From Aliiglaciecola sp. CAU 1673 (lineage in GTDB: Bacteria > Pseudomonadota > Gammaproteobacteria > Enterobacterales > Alteromonadaceae), in contig NZ_JARHUG010000022.1 of assembly GCF_029223185.1 (NCBI RefSeq), positions 1-64,000 on the forward strand: a stretch of DNA of 64,000 bases. The letters run 5' to 3'. The notes under the pieces were generated by a model. The model ran no database searches, was not told the DNA's origin, and saw only the letters and a list, made by a program, of their open reading frames with translations. A program made the position numbers and the translations under genes. Below, piece by piece: positions 1 to 9,077 of this stretch. Within the stretch, counting starts at the first letter, position 1; the number at the start of each line of letters is the position of its first letter.

Positions 1-1
1 C

Positions 2-94
2 GAGTACATTGAAGTTGATTACAACCGGCAAAGAAGGCACAGTGCTCTGGGCTACCTGAGCCCGGAAAACTATGAGAAAAAACTAGCAGCTTAA
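2..94 (+). CDS. IS3-family transposase, C-terminal fragment (cut by window edge)
   Basis: The last 30 codons of a reading frame enter from the left edge and end at TAA 92-94. The peptide contains YNRQRRHSALGYLSPENYE, the characteristic C-terminal end of the DDE integrase (rve) domain of IS3-family OrfB transposases. The catalytic Asp-Asp-Glu residues lie upstream of the window, so activity cannot be judged. A terminal inverted repeat follows within a few bases, so this is the true 3' end of the element and not an internal break. Confidence 0.85.
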   Translation, partial: EYIEVDYNRQRRHSALGYLSPENYEKKLAA

Positions 95-96
95 CC

Positions 97-123
97 GGTG
101 TCCACTTTTACTGGTGCAGATCA
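97..123. repeat. Right terminal inverted repeat of the IS3-type element
   Basis: Read on the minus strand this segment begins TGATCTGCACCAGTAAAAGT and continues into GGACACC, which resembles the TGATC...GTGGACAC termini of IS3-group elements. It starts 3 nt after the transposase stop, as expected for the right end. The left end and the target duplication are outside the window, so the exact boundary (near 123) is inferred from the motif alone. Confidence 0.65.
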
Positions 124-273
124 ATAATTAACCCTTCTATTAAAACCAGGATATTAGAACGTTTGGATTGTCTTCGCGTGGCAGCGTGCACTGGTGACTT
201 CCTTTGATAACAAAATCTTATTGGGCCAAATATCGAAAAAATGACGCATTAAGATAGACTAACTTTTTTTGTC

Positions 274-297
274 ATAGCATTATAGGGTTAATGCTAT
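274..297. promoter_or_regulatory. Perfect 9-bp inverted repeat upstream of the exopolysaccharide genes
   Basis: ATAGCATTA (274-282) and TAATGCTAT (289-297) are exact reverse complements separated by six bases. The site lies about 67 bp before the first gene of the export operon, in the 240-bp gap between the IS end and that gene. An AT-rich palindrome there suits a dimeric DNA-binding regulator. No T-run follows, so it is unlikely to be a terminator. The regulator is unknown. Nothing else is evident in this gap. Confidence 0.4.
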
Positions 298-363
298 ATC
301 GAAGACCGATGTATTGGCTAGCGCTAAGTAAGATGTGCTGATGACGTAAGGAATGTTACAGAC

Positions 364-993
364 ATGAAAAATATAACAATGGTCAGGCTCCCAGCAATAG
401 TTCTGGCGATCTGTTTTACGGCGGCATGCAGTGCGCCAAGGCTTCCTCCAGCAACTACGCAACCCTCATTAACCACCAGCATAGATGACTATTTTTATCT
501 GATTGGACCTGGTGATACGCTCAGTATTTTTGTGTGGCGGAATGAGGAAGTTTCAGGTTCATTCATTGTTCGACCAGACGGAAAAATTACCACATCTCTA
601 GTCGAAGATGTTGAGGTAGCTGGCAAAACTCCCACTCAACTTGCCCGCGATCTTGAGCAGTCGCTGTCAAAGTATATTCGTGACCCTATTGTGACTGTCA
701 GCGTTACGGGATTTTCGGGTCCCTTCAGTGAGCAAGTCAGAGTAATTGGGGAAGCAAGCAATCCTCAAGCGGTTAATTACAAACAAAATATGACTCTGCT
801 TGATTTGATGATAGCAGTGGGTGGTTTGACTGAATTCGCGGCAGGCGATAGTGCCAAACTCATTAGAGTAGTAGACGGTAAACAGCGTGAATATGCTCTT
901 AAACTGGACTCTCTGATAAAAGACGGCGATATCGAGGAGAATGTTGATATTTTACCTGGGGATATCCTGATCATTCCCGAAGCCTGGTTCTAG
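364..993 (+). CDS. XrtA-type polysaccharide export lipoprotein (Wza-like)
   Basis: A 209-aa protein with a lipoprotein signal: hydrophobic stretch at residues 5-19 and the lipobox TAAC with lipidated Cys near residue 22. A Poly_export domain (about 45-125; GPGDTLSIFVW at its start) is followed by one SLBB-like domain (about 126-180; VIGEA). This is the short Wza-related form found in exosortase-A/PEP-CTERM exopolysaccharide loci (pepcterm_export type), shorter than E. coli Wza (about 380 aa). It should form or gate the outer-membrane export channel. It is first in an operon with the chain-length protein 22 bp downstream. The specific family assignment rests on this gene order. Confidence 0.85.
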   Translation: MKNITMVRLPAIVLAICFTAACSAPRLPPATTQPSLTTSIDDYFYLIGPGDTLSIFVWRNEEVSGSFIVRPDGKITTSLVEDVEVAGKTPTQLARDLEQSLSKYIRDPIVTVSVTGFSGPFSEQVRVIGEASNPQAVNYKQNMTLLDLMIAVGGLTEFAAGDSAKLIRVVDGKQREYALKLDSLIKDGDIEENVDILPGDILIIPEAWF

Positions 994-1015
994 TTAAAGG
1001 TAGTAGTAGTAATTT

Positions 1016-2620
1016 ATGATCGGATTTCAGCAAGTAATTGATCAGGTACTGACTTACCTAAAAGGTATCTGGATCAAGAAGCGCTATGTCATTATTTCGT
1101 CCTGGTTGGTCTGCCCAATTGGTTGGTTGTACGTTGTTTCTTTACCGGATACATATCAGTCTTCAGCACGTGTCTATGTCGATACTAACAGCCTTTTACG
1201 GCCGCTTCTTAGGGGACTAGCGGTATACAATAATCCAGAACAACAAGTCAGTCTGGTGGCAAGAACCTTGTTGAGCAGGCCCAACTTAGAAAAGATCGCC
1301 CGTGAAGCTGACTTGGATATCAAGGCAAAAACGGCTGCTGAGTTTGATGTTGTAATAAATGATCTTAAAGAAGGCATCAAATTGAGCAGTACCCGCGATG
1401 CGAATATCTACACTATAAGTTACACGGCTGGTACACCTGCCTTGGCTCAACGAATCGTTCAAATTACCCTAAACGAGTTTATCGAGTCCAATCTTGGCAG
1501 CACCCGAAAAAGCAGTGATTCGGCCGAAGAGTTTTTGGAAAGGCAGATAAGCGAATATGAAACGCGTTTGAAAGAATCCGAACAGCGCCTCGCCGATTTC
1601 AAACGCAATCAGCAGCAAATATTACCTGGTGGCGCTGGCGACTATTACAATCAGTTGAAACAAGAGAGAGAGTTGCTCGACCAGTCACGTTTGCGGCTGC
1701 TCGAGCTTGAGTCTCAATTGGCATCTGCTCAGGCCCAAATCGCCGGTGAAGAGCCGGTTTTCGGTTTGATGACACCGGAATTGTCAGAAGTACCAGGGAT
1801 CAGCACGCAATACGACGCCCGAATCACGGCAATGCAAACCCGGCTGGATGAGTTGCTTATTCGCTACACAGACCAGCATCCGGATGTTATTAAGGTGAAG
1901 AGTTTGTTAGAGCGCCTCAAAGAAGAGCGCCAGGAACAGTTGCAAAGCATGAGCCAAGTTGCGCAAAGTACCGGATCCTATAATCAATTCGGCAACATCA
2001 ATCAAAATCCTGTTTATCAACAGATGAAGATCAGAGCGAGCAATCTTGAAAGCGAGATAGCTTCCATCAAGGTCAGAGTGGCAAATTATCAAGATAAAGT
2101 CAGAGATCTCGAAGATAAGATAAACCTGATTCCAGAGATGGAAGCTGAGTTTACCGGGTTGAATCGAGACTACGGCATAACCAAAGCAAAATACGAAGAA
2201 TTGCTGCAACGCAGGGAATCCGCTCAACTTTCCCGTAAAGCTGAAGCCACTACGGATGATGTCCAGTTTAGAGTGATTGATCCTCCGGTTTTACCCAGCA
2301 AACCATCTGGTCCGCTAAGAGCGGTGATGTATTCCGCTATTCTGATTATCGGATTTGGTTTGGGAGTTGCCGTTGCGTTCGTGGTCAGCCAAATAAATCC
2401 TGTAGTAGTAAACTATCGGCAGTTAGTAGAGCATTTTAACATGCCAGTGATCGGTGCAGTTTCACATCGAAATGTTACCCATCTTCAGAAAGTTGAAAGA
2501 CGCCGAATGGCAATTTTCCTGACATCTTCCACGGTGTTATTACTGGCTTATCTGTTTCTGATGTGGATAGAGTTGGTGTATGGAGGCTTTCCAAGACATC
2601 TGTTGGGAGGATTGATATGA
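1016..2620 (+). CDS. XrtA-type polysaccharide chain-length determinant (Wzz/GNVR)
   Basis: A 534-aa inner-membrane protein of the polysaccharide co-polymerase class. It has a first membrane segment near 24-43, a large periplasmic part with long coiled-coil stretches (about 165-260 and 315-385), the proline-rich PPVLPSKPSGP motif before the second membrane segment (about 435-457), and an extra C-terminal hydrophobic segment near 500-520. It sets the polymer length and couples to the autokinase encoded next, whose ATG overlaps this stop by ATGA. No kinase domain is fused, so the kinase is a separate polypeptide, as is usual in XrtA loci. Confidence 0.88.
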   Translation: MIGFQQVIDQVLTYLKGIWIKKRYVIISSWLVCPIGWLYVVSLPDTYQSSARVYVDTNSLLRPLLRGLAVYNNPEQQVSLVARTLLSRPNLEKIAREADLDIKAKTAAEFDVVINDLKEGIKLSSTRDANIYTISYTAGTPALAQRIVQITLNEFIESNLGSTRKSSDSAEEFLERQISEYETRLKESEQRLADFKRNQQQILPGGAGDYYNQLKQERELLDQSRLRLLELESQLASAQAQIAGEEPVFGLMTPELSEVPGISTQYDARITAMQTRLDELLIRYTDQHPDVIKVKSLLERLKEERQEQLQSMSQVAQSTGSYNQFGNINQNPVYQQMKIRASNLESEIASIKVRVANYQDKVRDLEDKINLIPEMEAEFTGLNRDYGITKAKYEELLQRRESAQLSRKAEATTDDVQFRVIDPPVLPSKPSGPLRAVMYSAILIIGFGLGVAVAFVVSQINPVVVNYRQLVEHFNMPVIGAVSHRNVTHLQKVERRRMAIFLTSSTVLLLAYLFLMWIELVYGGFPRHLLGGLI

Positions 2621-3528
2621 GCACCATCGAGAAAGCCCTACAGCGAAAAAAAGCTGAGGCTGCAGAGAAGGCTCGCCTAGAGGCTTCTGAGAAAAAATTA
2701 ATAGAGACCGAGAACAAATCTTCCGATGTAGTTGAGGAGGCAAATCCGGTTGAAGTTTCATCGGTTCCCGAAAACACAAACAACAATGACCGTGATGACA
2801 AGCCCATATTCAATATTGAACTAGATGATGAGGAATTTGTTTCAGCGTCATCAAAGCGAACCAGGATAAACGAAGAGTTTAGAGCCATTAAACGCAAGGT
2901 GTTAAACAACGCTTTCGGTCCGTTATCCAATACATTGAATAATCCCAATATCATCATGGTGACGAGCGCTAACCCTGGTGAAGGTAAAACCTACAATGCA
3001 ATTAACTTAGCGCTGAGCATTGCCTTGGAGCAAGACAAGACGGTACTTTTGGTAGATGCGGACGTACTGCGACCAAATGTTATGCGCACACTGCAACTTG
3101 AAACTCCCAATGGTTTGATGGAATACCTGCTCGGAGAGGTAAATGATGTCTCTGAGGTGATGTATCACACTAGTATTGATACATTGAAAATTGTCCCAGC
3201 CGGACGTAGTCATCACCTGTCTACTGAACTTTTAGCCAGTGAAAAAATGTTGGAAACTGTACAAGAGTTTGCCCAACGCTACGCTGACAGGGTTGTTATT
3301 TTCGACACCCCTCCCCTACTAGGAATAAATGAAACTGCTGTACTAGCAAATCTGGCGGGGCAAGCTTTGGTTGTGGTAGAAGAAAACCGCACCAAACTTG
3401 CTGATATTAATACTGCTATAGATTCACTGAATCCAGATATGGCCAAGGGCTTCATTCTCAACAAAGCCAGACGTAGTAAAGAGGGTGAAAAAGGATACGG
3501 CTACTACTACTCAGGGAACAACGCGTGA
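2617..3528 (+). CDS. Exopolysaccharide tyrosine autokinase (BY-kinase), XrtA-type
   Basis: A 303-aa bacterial tyrosine kinase. The start at ATG 2617 overlaps the preceding stop (ATGA), which is preferred over in-frame codons further upstream. A charged, helical N-terminal region (1-80) precedes the ATPase domain: Walker A SANPGEGKT (117-125), Walker A' VLLVDAD (143-149) and Walker B VVIFDTPP. The C-terminus carries a tyrosine cluster (GYGYYY), the usual autophosphorylation tail. The expected role is phosphorylation-dependent control of the upstream chain-length protein and of polymer export. It matches the exopolysaccharide/PEP-CTERM locus kinase family. Confidence 0.88.
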   Translation: MSTIEKALQRKKAEAAEKARLEASEKKLIETENKSSDVVEEANPVEVSSVPENTNNNDRDDKPIFNIELDDEEFVSASSKRTRINEEFRAIKRKVLNNAFGPLSNTLNNPNIIMVTSANPGEGKTYNAINLALSIALEQDKTVLLVDADVLRPNVMRTLQLETPNGLMEYLLGEVNDVSEVMYHTSIDTLKIVPAGRSHHLSTELLASEKMLETVQEFAQRYADRVVIFDTPPLLGINETAVLANLAGQALVVVEENRTKLADINTAIDSLNPDMAKGFILNKARRSKEGEKGYGYYYSGNNA

Positions 3529-5117
3529 ATTTGATCAGGCCAGGATTGCCTTTGTTCTTACTCAGCGCGGCACCTCTTACGAGCGTCTCTGTGACTGCAG
3601 GGGATATAGACTTTGTCCCCGTTGTTGACGTCACTGCAAGCTACTATCAAACCGATTTTGACACCGGCGAGGACAGGGAAAATAGAGCACTGGTCAGCAA
3701 ACCTTCATTGCTTACCAGCTATAAATCTCTGGGACTTGATGCTGCGTTGTCCGTTAACCACACAAGCGTTATGCAAGCTAAGGACAGTGACGAACTGGAT
3801 AAGAGTTACACCGACTTTCGTTTCGCCTCCAGAGCAGGTTTTTGGGAACAGCGTTTACAACTTAATCTTGTTAGCAATACCAGCCACATTGCTACCAATA
3901 GGGTGGATGCGATTGCCATCGATCCCATCCTGAGTAGTAGCGATTTGGTCAAGGCCAGATATCAGAATGCATCGTTGAGCTTCACTCCCAAGCGCGCCTC
4001 TTACATCGGTGTTGACTGGAATCTGAATTACGGCAATGTAAAGACTGAGCGCACTGAGGAAAATGCCAACAGAAACCTGGAGAACGAGAGTTACTCGGGA
4101 CTTGGAAGGCTTTATTCCGGTAACGAGTTTCAGCGTGTGAATTGGGATATTACCTCGCAATACGCCGTTACAGAGCGTCGCCAGAATCAGGATCTGCATT
4201 CGCGCCAAACTAATGGTCGATTAGGCATTGGTCTTGTAGATAAACTTTATGTGATTTTTGTTGGCTCCGAAGATGCTAACCAAATTGAGCAGTCTGGCAT
4301 TTCTAGTAATTCAATCAGTTCAGTCAGTTATGGTACAGGTTTGGAATGGCGCCGCTCTTCCAATCGCTACATTGGTGTCACGTATAACAGGCTTGACCGC
4401 GAGGATGAAAAACAAGAGTTCGTAGGGCTGGATGCCAACTGGGCATTCTCCAGTAACACTTCCATTCAAGCCAATTACAGCAAAAAGTTCTTTGGAGACA
4501 GTTACAACTTTTCGCTAAGTCATAATACAAGGGCCTGGAGGGCCAGAATTGGTTACACCGATGGTCTCACCAGTTTCACCAGACTACAACTTGCCAATCA
4601 AGACATCGGCGTGTTCGTTTGTCCGCTGGGTTCACCGACCATAGATCAATGTTTCCAGCCTGACAGTCCCAACTATCAGTTAGGTGTTGACGAGCAATTT
4701 TTTGGGTTTTCCAATGTTGATGTAGATATTTCTGAGGAGATAGTGCTGAATAAAGCTGGCTTTGCTTCTCTCGGTTATGAAAAAAATAAAGTATCACTAT
4801 CCCTTACTTACCGGCAAAGTACCCAAGATTACATCGAAAGCGACCGAAACAGAGAAAGCGATAGCATTCAATTTTCTGGCACGTACAAAATTGGTCCCAG
4901 AACTAATTTCAATTATCAAACAAGTTATTCTGATATTCTGGACGTCAATACAGGGAGAAAATCTTCAGCCTGGAATACAAGCGTAAGTTTGTCGAGAGAG
5001 GTCAGCCAGAAAACTGACCTTACGCTCACATTGAGATCTTTGGACAACGAGAGTGAGATTGGTACAAGGGCTTACGAAGACACCCGGCTTTCCCTGAGCA
5101 TTAAGTACAAAATATAA
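3525..5117 (+). CDS. PEP-CTERM/XrtA-associated outer-membrane beta-barrel protein (TIGR03016-like)
   Basis: A 530-aa protein with an N-terminal signal sequence (hydrophobic residues about 8-25) and then many alternating polar/aromatic beta-strand repeats, ending in LSLSIKYKI as in outer-membrane barrels. The GTG start at 3525 overlaps the kinase stop as GTGA, so translation is probably coupled. In XrtA loci a protein of this type follows the kinase and is thought to act in the outer membrane during polysaccharide secretion. Its exact role is unknown. The identification relies on position, length and barrel pattern. Confidence 0.75.
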   Translation: MNLIRPGLPLFLLSAAPLTSVSVTAGDIDFVPVVDVTASYYQTDFDTGEDRENRALVSKPSLLTSYKSLGLDAALSVNHTSVMQAKDSDELDKSYTDFRFASRAGFWEQRLQLNLVSNTSHIATNRVDAIAIDPILSSSDLVKARYQNASLSFTPKRASYIGVDWNLNYGNVKTERTEENANRNLENESYSGLGRLYSGNEFQRVNWDITSQYAVTERRQNQDLHSRQTNGRLGIGLVDKLYVIFVGSEDANQIEQSGISSNSISSVSYGTGLEWRRSSNRYIGVTYNRLDREDEKQEFVGLDANWAFSSNTSIQANYSKKFFGDSYNFSLSHNTRAWRARIGYTDGLTSFTRLQLANQDIGVFVCPLGSPTIDQCFQPDSPNYQLGVDEQFFGFSNVDVDISEEIVLNKAGFASLGYEKNKVSLSLTYRQSTQDYIESDRNRESDSIQFSGTYKIGPRTNFNYQTSYSDILDVNTGRKSSAWNTSVSLSREVSQKTDLTLTLRSLDNESEIGTRAYEDTRLSLSIKYKI

Positions 5118-5250
5118 CCGCTAAAGCTCCAAGCCCCAAAAGCACCATCAGCAGCTCTGTGCGATACTTACCATGGTAATAAGCCTGGCGGCGGTGACGG
5201 CCTCTGATTTTAAGCGAGCAACCGTCTGACTCAAGATCGAACCTGTTCAT
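5101..5250 (-). CDS. Possible small membrane protein, 49 aa
   Basis: Short reading frame starting at ATG 5250 with AGGGGAA about 8 nt upstream, a good ribosome binding site. The product has a charged, basic N-terminal half (RGRHRRQAYYHGKYR) and a C-terminal hydrophobic segment (ELLMVLLGLGALAVIFCT), so it may be tail-anchored. Its last 17 bases overlap the 3' end of the convergent barrel gene. It lies downstream of the ATPase gene on the same strand. The hydrophobic stretch is reminiscent of PEP-CTERM anchors, but neither the Pro-Glu-Pro motif nor a terminal Arg cluster is present. It may not be translated. Confidence 0.35.
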   Translation of the reverse strand: MNRFDLESDGCSLKIRGRHRRQAYYHGKYRTELLMVLLGLGALAVIFCT

Positions 5251-5434
5251 TGTCGCATTCCCCTTAATTACACACTTTCTAGTACGTTTGTTATTTTTGT
5301 TTTGGATCTATTTAGACCGTCTTGTGCGGCCTTTTTATGCACGATAACTGTGCATTTTCCATACAATAACCTTTGTAAGAAATTTTGCCAATAAGTTCCC
5401 CCTGGAATAAGGGGAAGAGATGCGAAACTGTGAA

Positions 5435-6466
5435 TTAGTCGTCTGATTTCAAACGAACATAGGTTTTATATTTCTTTTTCAGCAGTTTATCTATGTAGCG
5501 GGTGAGCTTCACTTTCTGACTGATAGCATCATCCAGAGCATCGGTCAGTTCTTTGAGTAAAGACTTGTAGTAACGGATGTCCTTTATGTCGCCATCAGCA
5601 GCAGGTTTATCTGCTTCTCGGATAGGCCCGGTCTCAACGGGGGGCGGGCTATGCACAAACATCTCATCAGCTACTTCGTTGACCACCGCTTCAACTGCGC
5701 TTTCATCCAATTGCTGCAATTCTTCAAGGAATCCATACAGCAATATTCTGTCTACCAGCGTATTGATCTTACGCGGAACACCCTGGGTAAATTCGAAGAT
5801 TTTCTGGTAAGCCGCATCAGTGAACAGGGAAGAGCCGTTCCAGCCGGCATGTTGCAGACGAAAATCGATATAGCTGCGCACATCCGAATCGGTCAGTGGT
5901 GCCAAATGACAGGACGCCACAATCCGCTGTCTGAACTGCTCCATATTGGGAGCACGCAGAATTGGCTGCAACTCTTCCTGACCTAACAGAAAGCTCTGTA
6001 ACAATGGCTTGCCCTTGGCTTGGAAGTTGGACAGCATTCGCAACTCTTCAATGCTCTCCAATGGCAGGTTTTGCGCTTCGTCCACCAGCAATAAGGCGCG
6101 TTTGCCATGCTTGTGCAGGTCACCTAAAAACGCTTCCATATCCTTAAGGATTTCCGCCTTGCCGCGCCCTTCCACATTAATTTGAAATTTGGACGCCACC
6201 ATCTTCACCAGTTCATCCGGGGACAGTTTCGGGGTCACGATTTGCGCGGCGACGATATCGCCCTGGATTTCTGACAACAAACTATTGGCGATAGTGGTTT
6301 TGCCGGTGCCAATTCCGCCGGTAATAACAATAAAGCCTTCAGCCTGAGATAATCCGTATTCCAAGTAGGACAGTGCCCGCTTGTGCCACTTACTGGCAAA
6401 GAAAAAAGTGGGATCAGGTGTAAGCTGAAAAGGTTTAGCTGTTAGTCCGTAAAAGCTTTCGTACAT
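5435..6466 (-). CDS. XrtA/PEP-CTERM-associated ExeA-like AAA ATPase
   Basis: A 343-aa ATPase with the start MYESFYGLTAKPFQLTPDP, typical of ExeA/GspA-like AAA proteins and of the PEP-CTERM locus ATPase family (TIGR03015). Walker A is GGIGTGKTT (about 48-56) and Walker B is ALLLVDEAQ. The C-terminal 80 residues are charged and probably coiled coil. In most XrtA loci this gene follows the outer-membrane protein on the same strand. Here it faces the other way, with about 300 bp between the stops. Its function is not established; it may energise polysaccharide assembly. Confidence 0.82.
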   Translation of the reverse strand: MYESFYGLTAKPFQLTPDPTFFFASKWHKRALSYLEYGLSQAEGFIVITGGIGTGKTTIANSLLSEIQGDIVAAQIVTPKLSPDELVKMVASKFQINVEGRGKAEILKDMEAFLGDLHKHGKRALLLVDEAQNLPLESIEELRMLSNFQAKGKPLLQSFLLGQEELQPILRAPNMEQFRQRIVASCHLAPLTDSDVRSYIDFRLQHAGWNGSSLFTDAAYQKIFEFTQGVPRKINTLVDRILLYGFLEELQQLDESAVEAVVNEVADEMFVHSPPPVETGPIREADKPAADGDIKDIRYYKSLLKELTDALDDAISQKVKLTRYIDKLLKKKYKTYVRLKSDD

Positions 6467-6587
6467 TGGGCACTCACTTGGCTATAAATACATCACCATC
6501 CCAATGGTGACCGTTGGCTAATGCTAAGGGCTGCTTATGGAACAAGCAACCCATTCGCCGGGGCAAACTGGGAAGCATTGATAACTA

Positions 6588-8009
6588 TTAATCTGACTGA
6601 CGCAACCGCTCGATAATTCGGGTGGTGGATATACCATCCTCAAAGTTCAGCACCATGACCTCACCGCCGTTGGCCCAAACCTGCTTGCTACCGGCAATCT
6701 CTTCGGGTTTGTAATCACCGCCTTTAACCAGAATATCCGGTAAGATCTCACTGATAACCCGCTCTGGCGTATCCTCACTAAAGGCAAAAACCCAATCAAC
6801 AGAGGCTAGGGCCGCCAACACCGACATTCTTCGGTCGGTATTGTTAACCGGCCGCCCCGGCCCTTTTAAGCGCCTGACCGAAGCATCGTCATTGACCGCA
6901 ACAATCAGGCGGTCACCTAATTTACGGGCATTTTCTAAATAAGACACATGGCCGGCATGCAGAATATCGAAGCAACCATTGGTCATGACAACCTTCTCGC
7001 CTCTGAGCTTTGCCGCTTCCACAGCAATCTTGATCTGCTGCTCGCTCATCACGCCACGACCAATATTCTGTTCTTGGGAGATAGCCAGCGTCAGCTCAGA
7101 CAGGCTAACCGAGGACGTACCCAACTTACCCACCACAATACCGGCAGCGGCATTGGCCAGCATGCAGGCCTGCGGCCAATCTTCTCCGGAAGCCACTGCT
7201 CCAGCCAGGGTTGCAATGACCGTATCACCTGCACCAGTGACATCAAACACTTCCTTGGCTTTGGCCGGTAAGTGCAATTCTCCTTGCCCGGGTTGTAACA
7301 AGGTCATGCCTTGCTCCGAGCGGGTAACCAACAAGGCTTGCAAACCTAAATCTGCCATCATTTTCTCAGCCTTGGTCACCAGGCTTTGCTCATCCTCACA
7401 GTCACCGGCGATTTGCGTAAATTCAGCCATATTCGGCGTCAGCAGGCTGGCGCCACGGTATTTATGAAAATCACTGCCTTTGGGATCCACTACTACCGAC
7501 TTACCTGCGGCTCTGGCAGTGTGAATAAGCGCCTGAACGTCACTTAGACAGCCTTTGTCATAGTCAGACAACAACAATAGGTCGTGCTGATCCATCAATG
7601 CAGTTACCTTGGCTTGCAGCGCCTGCTTATCGGCTTTGGCAAAACTCTGCTCGAAGTCCAGGCGAATCAACTGCTGATTTCGACTCAGCACGCGCAGCTT
7701 AGTGATAGTGTCCATCCCTGCCATGCGCACAAAATGACAGCCGATACCCACTGCTTCCAGTTTTTGATTGAGACTATCTGCCGCCGCGTCATTGCCAGTC
7801 ATACCAACCAGGGTCACATTCACCCCCAAGGCTGCAAGGTTAAGGGCAACGTTTGCAGCACCGCCAGGCCTTTCCTCATCGTGCTGTATACGCACTACTG
7901 GTACCGGTGCTTCAGGAGAAATTCGTCCCGTGCTGCCAGACCAATATCTGTCCAGCATGATATCGCCCACCACCAACACTCTGGCACGAGAAAAATCCGG
8001 CAATTGCAT
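6588..8009 (-). CDS. hldE: Bifunctional heptose-7-phosphate kinase / heptose-1-phosphate adenylyltransferase
   Basis: A 473-aa protein (E. coli 477) making the ADP-heptose precursor of the lipopolysaccharide inner core. The N-terminal ribokinase-like domain (about 1-315) starts [13 protein letters not shown] and carries the GAGDT anion-hole motif of PfkB kinases. The C-terminal cytidylyltransferase-like domain (about 340-473) has [12 protein letters not shown] with the HxGH nucleotide-binding motif. Start ATG 8009 gives the family N-terminus. It is divergent from the lipid A acyltransferase gene, so two envelope lipopolysaccharide functions share one intergenic region. Confidence 0.96.
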   Translation of the reverse strand: MQLPDFSRARVLVVGDIMLDRYWSGSTGRISPEAPVPVVRIQHDEERPGGAANVALNLAALGVNVTLVGMTGNDAAADSLNQKLEAVGIGCHFVRMAGMDTITKLRVLSRNQQLIRLDFEQSFAKADKQALQAKVTALMDQHDLLLLSDYDKGCLSDVQALIHTARAAGKSVVVDPKGSDFHKYRGASLLTPNMAEFTQIAGDCEDEQSLVTKAEKMMADLGLQALLVTRSEQGMTLLQPGQGELHLPAKAKEVFDVTGAGDTVIATLAGAVASGEDWPQACMLANAAAGIVVGKLGTSSVSLSELTLAISQEQNIGRGVMSEQQIKIAVEAAKLRGEKVVMTNGCFDILHAGHVSYLENARKLGDRLIVAVNDDASVRRLKGPGRPVNNTDRRMSVLAALASVDWVFAFSEDTPERVISEILPDILVKGGDYKPEEIAGSKQVWANGGEVMVLNFEDGISTTRIIERLRQSD

Positions 8010-8138
8010 CTGCTTGTCTCTTTAAAAATTTTCGAGGAGTTTACCATATCCCTGACAAGGTTGGTCCAGCCGTTAGCATTGATGGTCTTACTCGTTTTTT
8101 CCGGTAGAATGGCCGGCAAAAATTCAACAGGGCTGTTT

Positions 8139-9059
8139 GTGCACGTAAAGGCTCCCACCTTCCAACTTAGCTTTTTGCATCCCAGGTATTGGTTAACCTG
8201 GGTCACCGTTGTGCTGCTTTATCTGATCTCCTGGCTGCCATATCGCGTCCAATGGTGGATTGGCACTATGCTGGGACGATTTTTTTACCATGTTATTAAA
8301 AGCAGACGACGAATCGCCGAGCGCAATATCGAACTTTGTTTTCCGGACATGTCCGAGGCTGAAAGAAAGGCCTTGGTCAAAGCCAACCTGGAGTCTGCTG
8401 GTATCGCCTTGTTTGAAGCAGGGATGGGCTGGTGGTGGCCTGACTGGCGGGTGAAACGTATTGGCAAGATGGTGGGCTATGATCATATCCAGGCGATTAT
8501 GGATAAAGGAAAAGGTGTTCTTGGCATTGCCTGTCACAACATGAATTTGGAGATGGCTGGTCGGGTTATTGGTGTGGTCCATCCCTCCGTTGGTTTTTAC
8601 CGTCGTCATAACAATCCGTTGATGGAATACCTGCAATACCACGGCCGTTCAAAGTCAAACAAGTACATGATCCATAAAAAAGGTGTAGGAGATTTAATCA
8701 AAGCCCTCGATCAGGGAGAGCTTTGCTTCTATTTGCCTGACCAGGACTATGGTCCCAAACGTTGTGAATATGTGCCTTTCTTTGCCGTTAAGGATGCTGC
8801 CACGACGACCGGTACATTGCTTTTTGCGGAAAAGGCGAATTGTGAAACAGTATTCTTATTGCCACTTAGGACCAAAACAGGTTACGAAGTGCAGGTGCTG
8901 CCAGGCCTTGAAAATTTCCCCTCTGGTGACGATAAAGAAGATGTGACGCGGGTTAACCAAATGATAGAAAAAATGGTATTGGCAGCGCCATCGCAGTATC
9001 TTTGGATGCACAAGCGGTTTAAAACCAGGCCAGACTGGAACCCGACGTCCCTATATTAA
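8139..9059 (+). CDS. Lipid A acyltransferase (LpxL/LpxM/LpxP family)
   Basis: Membrane-bound acyltransferase adding a secondary acyl chain to Kdo2-lipid IVA. It has an N-terminal membrane anchor after LHPRYWLTW (residues 13-21) and the catalytic HX4E motif HNMNLE (His133, Glu138), equivalent to His132/Glu137 of E. coli LpxL. The GTG start at 8139 is chosen because AGGG lies 7 nt upstream and the resulting 306 aa and N-terminus match LpxL. ATG 8109 would add 10 residues with a poorer site. The frame stays open far upstream but there overlaps hldE antisense. LpxL is the closest guess among the paralogs. Confidence 0.88.
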   Translation: MHVKAPTFQLSFLHPRYWLTWVTVVLLYLISWLPYRVQWWIGTMLGRFFYHVIKSRRRIAERNIELCFPDMSEAERKALVKANLESAGIALFEAGMGWWWPDWRVKRIGKMVGYDHIQAIMDKGKGVLGIACHNMNLEMAGRVIGVVHPSVGFYRRHNNPLMEYLQYHGRSKSNKYMIHKKGVGDLIKALDQGELCFYLPDQDYGPKRCEYVPFFAVKDAATTTGTLLFAEKANCETVFLLPLRTKTGYEVQVLPGLENFPSGDDKEDVTRVNQMIEKMVLAAPSQYLWMHKRFKTRPDWNPTSLY

Positions 9060-9077
9060 TGGTGTATTGAAGAGCAA

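Noticed and set aside
175-200. Possible sigma-54 promoter (TGGCAG...GCACT) before the export operon
   Set aside because: The -12 GC element is not at the required spacing from the -24 GG, so the match is too weak.
2475-2957. 160-codon open frame on the minus strand
   Set aside because: It is serine-rich and exactly antisense to the chain-length and kinase genes, both of which have clear domain motifs.
5101-5250. PEP-CTERM sorting signal in the small protein
   Set aside because: The hydrophobic part is similar, but there is no Pro-Glu-Pro before it and no Arg cluster after it.
7584-8138. Long in-frame extension upstream of the lipid A acyltransferase gene
   Set aside because: It runs antisense through hldE, has no membrane-acyltransferase similarity, and the GTG at 8139 already gives the full family length and N-terminus.
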